Assembly: GCA_025093555.1 (NCBI GenBank)
Contig: JAIWNF010000042.1
Span: forward strand, 186,001-250,000
Length of the DNA: 64,000 nucleotides
Source of the DNA: Circinella umbellata
Taxonomy: Eukaryota; Mucoromycota; Mucoromycetes; Mucorales; Lichtheimiaceae
Direction of reading: 5' to 3'
The notes below the pieces were generated by a model. That model was not told where the DNA came from, searched no databases, and saw nothing but the letters and a program-made list of their open reading frames with translations. Below, piece after piece: positions 62,274 to 64,000 of the stretch (positions are counted from its first letter, which is position 1; each line of letters begins with the position of its first letter). The position numbers and the translations under genes were made by a program.

Positions 62274-64000
62274 TACAGTTCATGCTGCTACTAATAGTAC
62301 GAGTGAATATACAATGTACGCCTATTTTTTCTCTTCTTGCTACTTTTTTTTATACTATTCTACTCATTTTATTCAACCCCCCCCCCATTCCCAAAAGTAC
62401 TTGCTGCATAAGAATATTGTCCCCCTGATGCTTTTTAACCTTTGCTTTTCTTCAAGCAGTTTTATGTTTTCAGCATTTTTAAGAAAAAGCAGAGAGCCGT
62501 TGTAAAAATGATATGCTTTTTTGATTATATATGTATAATATGCTCAACAATTACTATGTTTCATTTTTCTCACAAATCATTGCACTAATAAAAATATTAT
62601 AAAAGAAATATGTCTTTTCTACTACGTACATATCTTATGCTTCAAAAATATATGTATATATAGTTTGTACGTGTGTGTGTGTACACAATATTACAGAACC
62701 TGCAGATAGTAGTAAAAAAAGCTGGATTGGATCCCTGTAAAAAGTAGTGTAAAATGTATAATCACCACATGTTAAAATCTGATTCAATGGAAGACTCGAT
62801 CTGCACGCTTAGTATGTAAGAATTTGACGAATAGTTTCGAGATTATATAGACCTTGTCATTATTCTTCAGCAACCTTTTCTTTTTAATCTATAAACTATA
62901 TTCAACCATAGATAAAATCAATTTTTATCATATATACATCTCCATTTATGTGAGATGAAATGTTTTTACATACGTACTATTATAGTTTAGATGAAAGCCT
63001 ATGGATAGAAAGAATGAATTGACTAATATTTACAATGAATATGTACCCAAAAAAATTTAAACTTCGAAACCAACCAGATATTAGTTGATCTACAGTTGTC
63101 GATTACATGCAGGATATATAGATTATCAGTTGAGAAGCAATCTTATAATTCATTATTATGAACCATGTATGTAATCAATTATAAAGTAATATGTATACAT
63201 ATTTTTCATGAGTTTGTTGCAGATTATTTTATTAATTATATCTAGCAGAAAGTTTTAAAACAAAAGCCTACTCTCTGTGGCATTTGATATGGTTTTTTTT
63301 TTCAAATCATTCAAAATTTTACACTAGTGAGTTGTATAAGTTGAAAGAACACTTGGAAGTAAAATGATTATTTTTTCTGGAGGAAAAAAAGGGGGTACGG
63401 AAGGAATGTGTTATGGGGGTATAAAAATGGGTATATTAAGGTATAGAAATCTATTATTATTATTGATATGCAACTACTTTGAAAGTACATGGTAATAATC
63501 TCTTTATACACGAAGATAATACATCTACATATAGGTTATCATGGGTTTGAATTATTAAGATTGATTACACTAAGAAATATGTTAGGAATATTGGTGTAAA
63601 AAATATACCCGAGCCTTCTAAAATTCACTAGAATGATATATGTATTTAGTAAGAACTATTTATGATAGATAAAAGTAATTCACAAATTTTTGTTGAATAC
63701 TTAGTAACATTGGATTCGAGAGAATAGTGAATGTTAGATGACGATGCTACGAAACAGCTTATTTTTGTCAGGTACGTTAATTAGAATATTGACCTTGGAA
63801 TGAATAACATCAGTGACAAGACAAAATATTTAATGATACATGAAGCAAAAACAAAATCATTTGTACGTTCGCACGTATCGACGAACTATTTTGAATATTC
63901 ACTGTGTTATACATTTATTGTTTAAAAGCCCATCAGTCTCAAATTACTGTTAAGCATAAATTAAAGTTCTTCATTATTGATATTTTACAGTCTTATATTT
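62274..64000. other. AT-rich 3' region, no gene seen
   Basis: The rest of the window has a C-run (about 62377-62385) and scattered AT repeats. No exon, tRNA or element was recognised. Confidence 0.45.

Overview
The window looks like nuclear DNA of a filamentous fungus, most likely an early-diverging one (Mucoromycota/Mucorales; inference). It is very AT-rich, has long AT-rich intergenic tracts, and its genes are split by many short GT-AG introns of mostly 50-150 bp. The gene content is fungal: Cdc24, SPX phosphate transporter, chitin deacetylase, protein O-mannosyltransferase, NAD-GDH. Exon models below were built by hand from GT/AG sites, reading-frame continuity and protein-family fit. Every multi-exon model given totals a multiple of three. 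No tRNA, rRNA or CRISPR array was found.

Layout. 1-5151: gene-poor, carrying a 3.0-kb Tc1/mariner-like element (877-3885) with 58-59 bp terminal inverted repeats, a TA duplication and a decayed DDE transposase. 5152-8446 (+): Cdc24-type RhoGEF. 9237-10510 (-): F-box/ZnF-UBP/DUSP protein. 12298-13189 (+): ARPC3. 13365-16774 (-): SPX-domain phosphate transporter. 17007-18190 (-): AIG1-like GTPase. 18191-22466: 4.3 kb with no gene seen. 22467-25318 (+): large PH-domain protein. 27490-29959 (+): monocarboxylate-transporter-like MFS protein. 30071-31935 (-): LETM1-domain mitochondrial protein. 34865-36094 (-): chitin deacetylase. 39567-40419 (-): ribosomal protein eL21. 41809-42486 (+): ribosomal protein uS4. 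43634-46359 (-): Frizzled-like receptor with an extracellular cysteine-rich domain. 47069-50907 (-): protein O-mannosyltransferase. 51128-51544 (+): small, probably mitochondrial protein. 51752-55106 (-): NAD-dependent glutamate dehydrogenase. 57094-59165 (+): SPF45-like splicing factor. 59406-61414 (-): ORC4. 61878-62273 (+): secreted/membrane CBM14-like protein.

Function. This is ordinary eukaryotic gene order, not an operon or defence island. Loose themes are polarity and actin (Cdc24, ARPC3, PH protein), cell surface (chitin deacetylase, PMT, CBM14-like protein, Frizzled-like receptor) and translation (eL21, uS4). No co-functional cluster can be demonstrated. The most unusual points are two micro-exons (8 nt in the deacetylase; a proposed 2-nt one in the MFS gene), a 6-nt first coding exon in ARPC3, a 38-nt intron in the Frizzled-like gene, an F-box protein combined with deubiquitinase accessory domains, and a CRD-bearing Frizzled-like receptor in a fungus.
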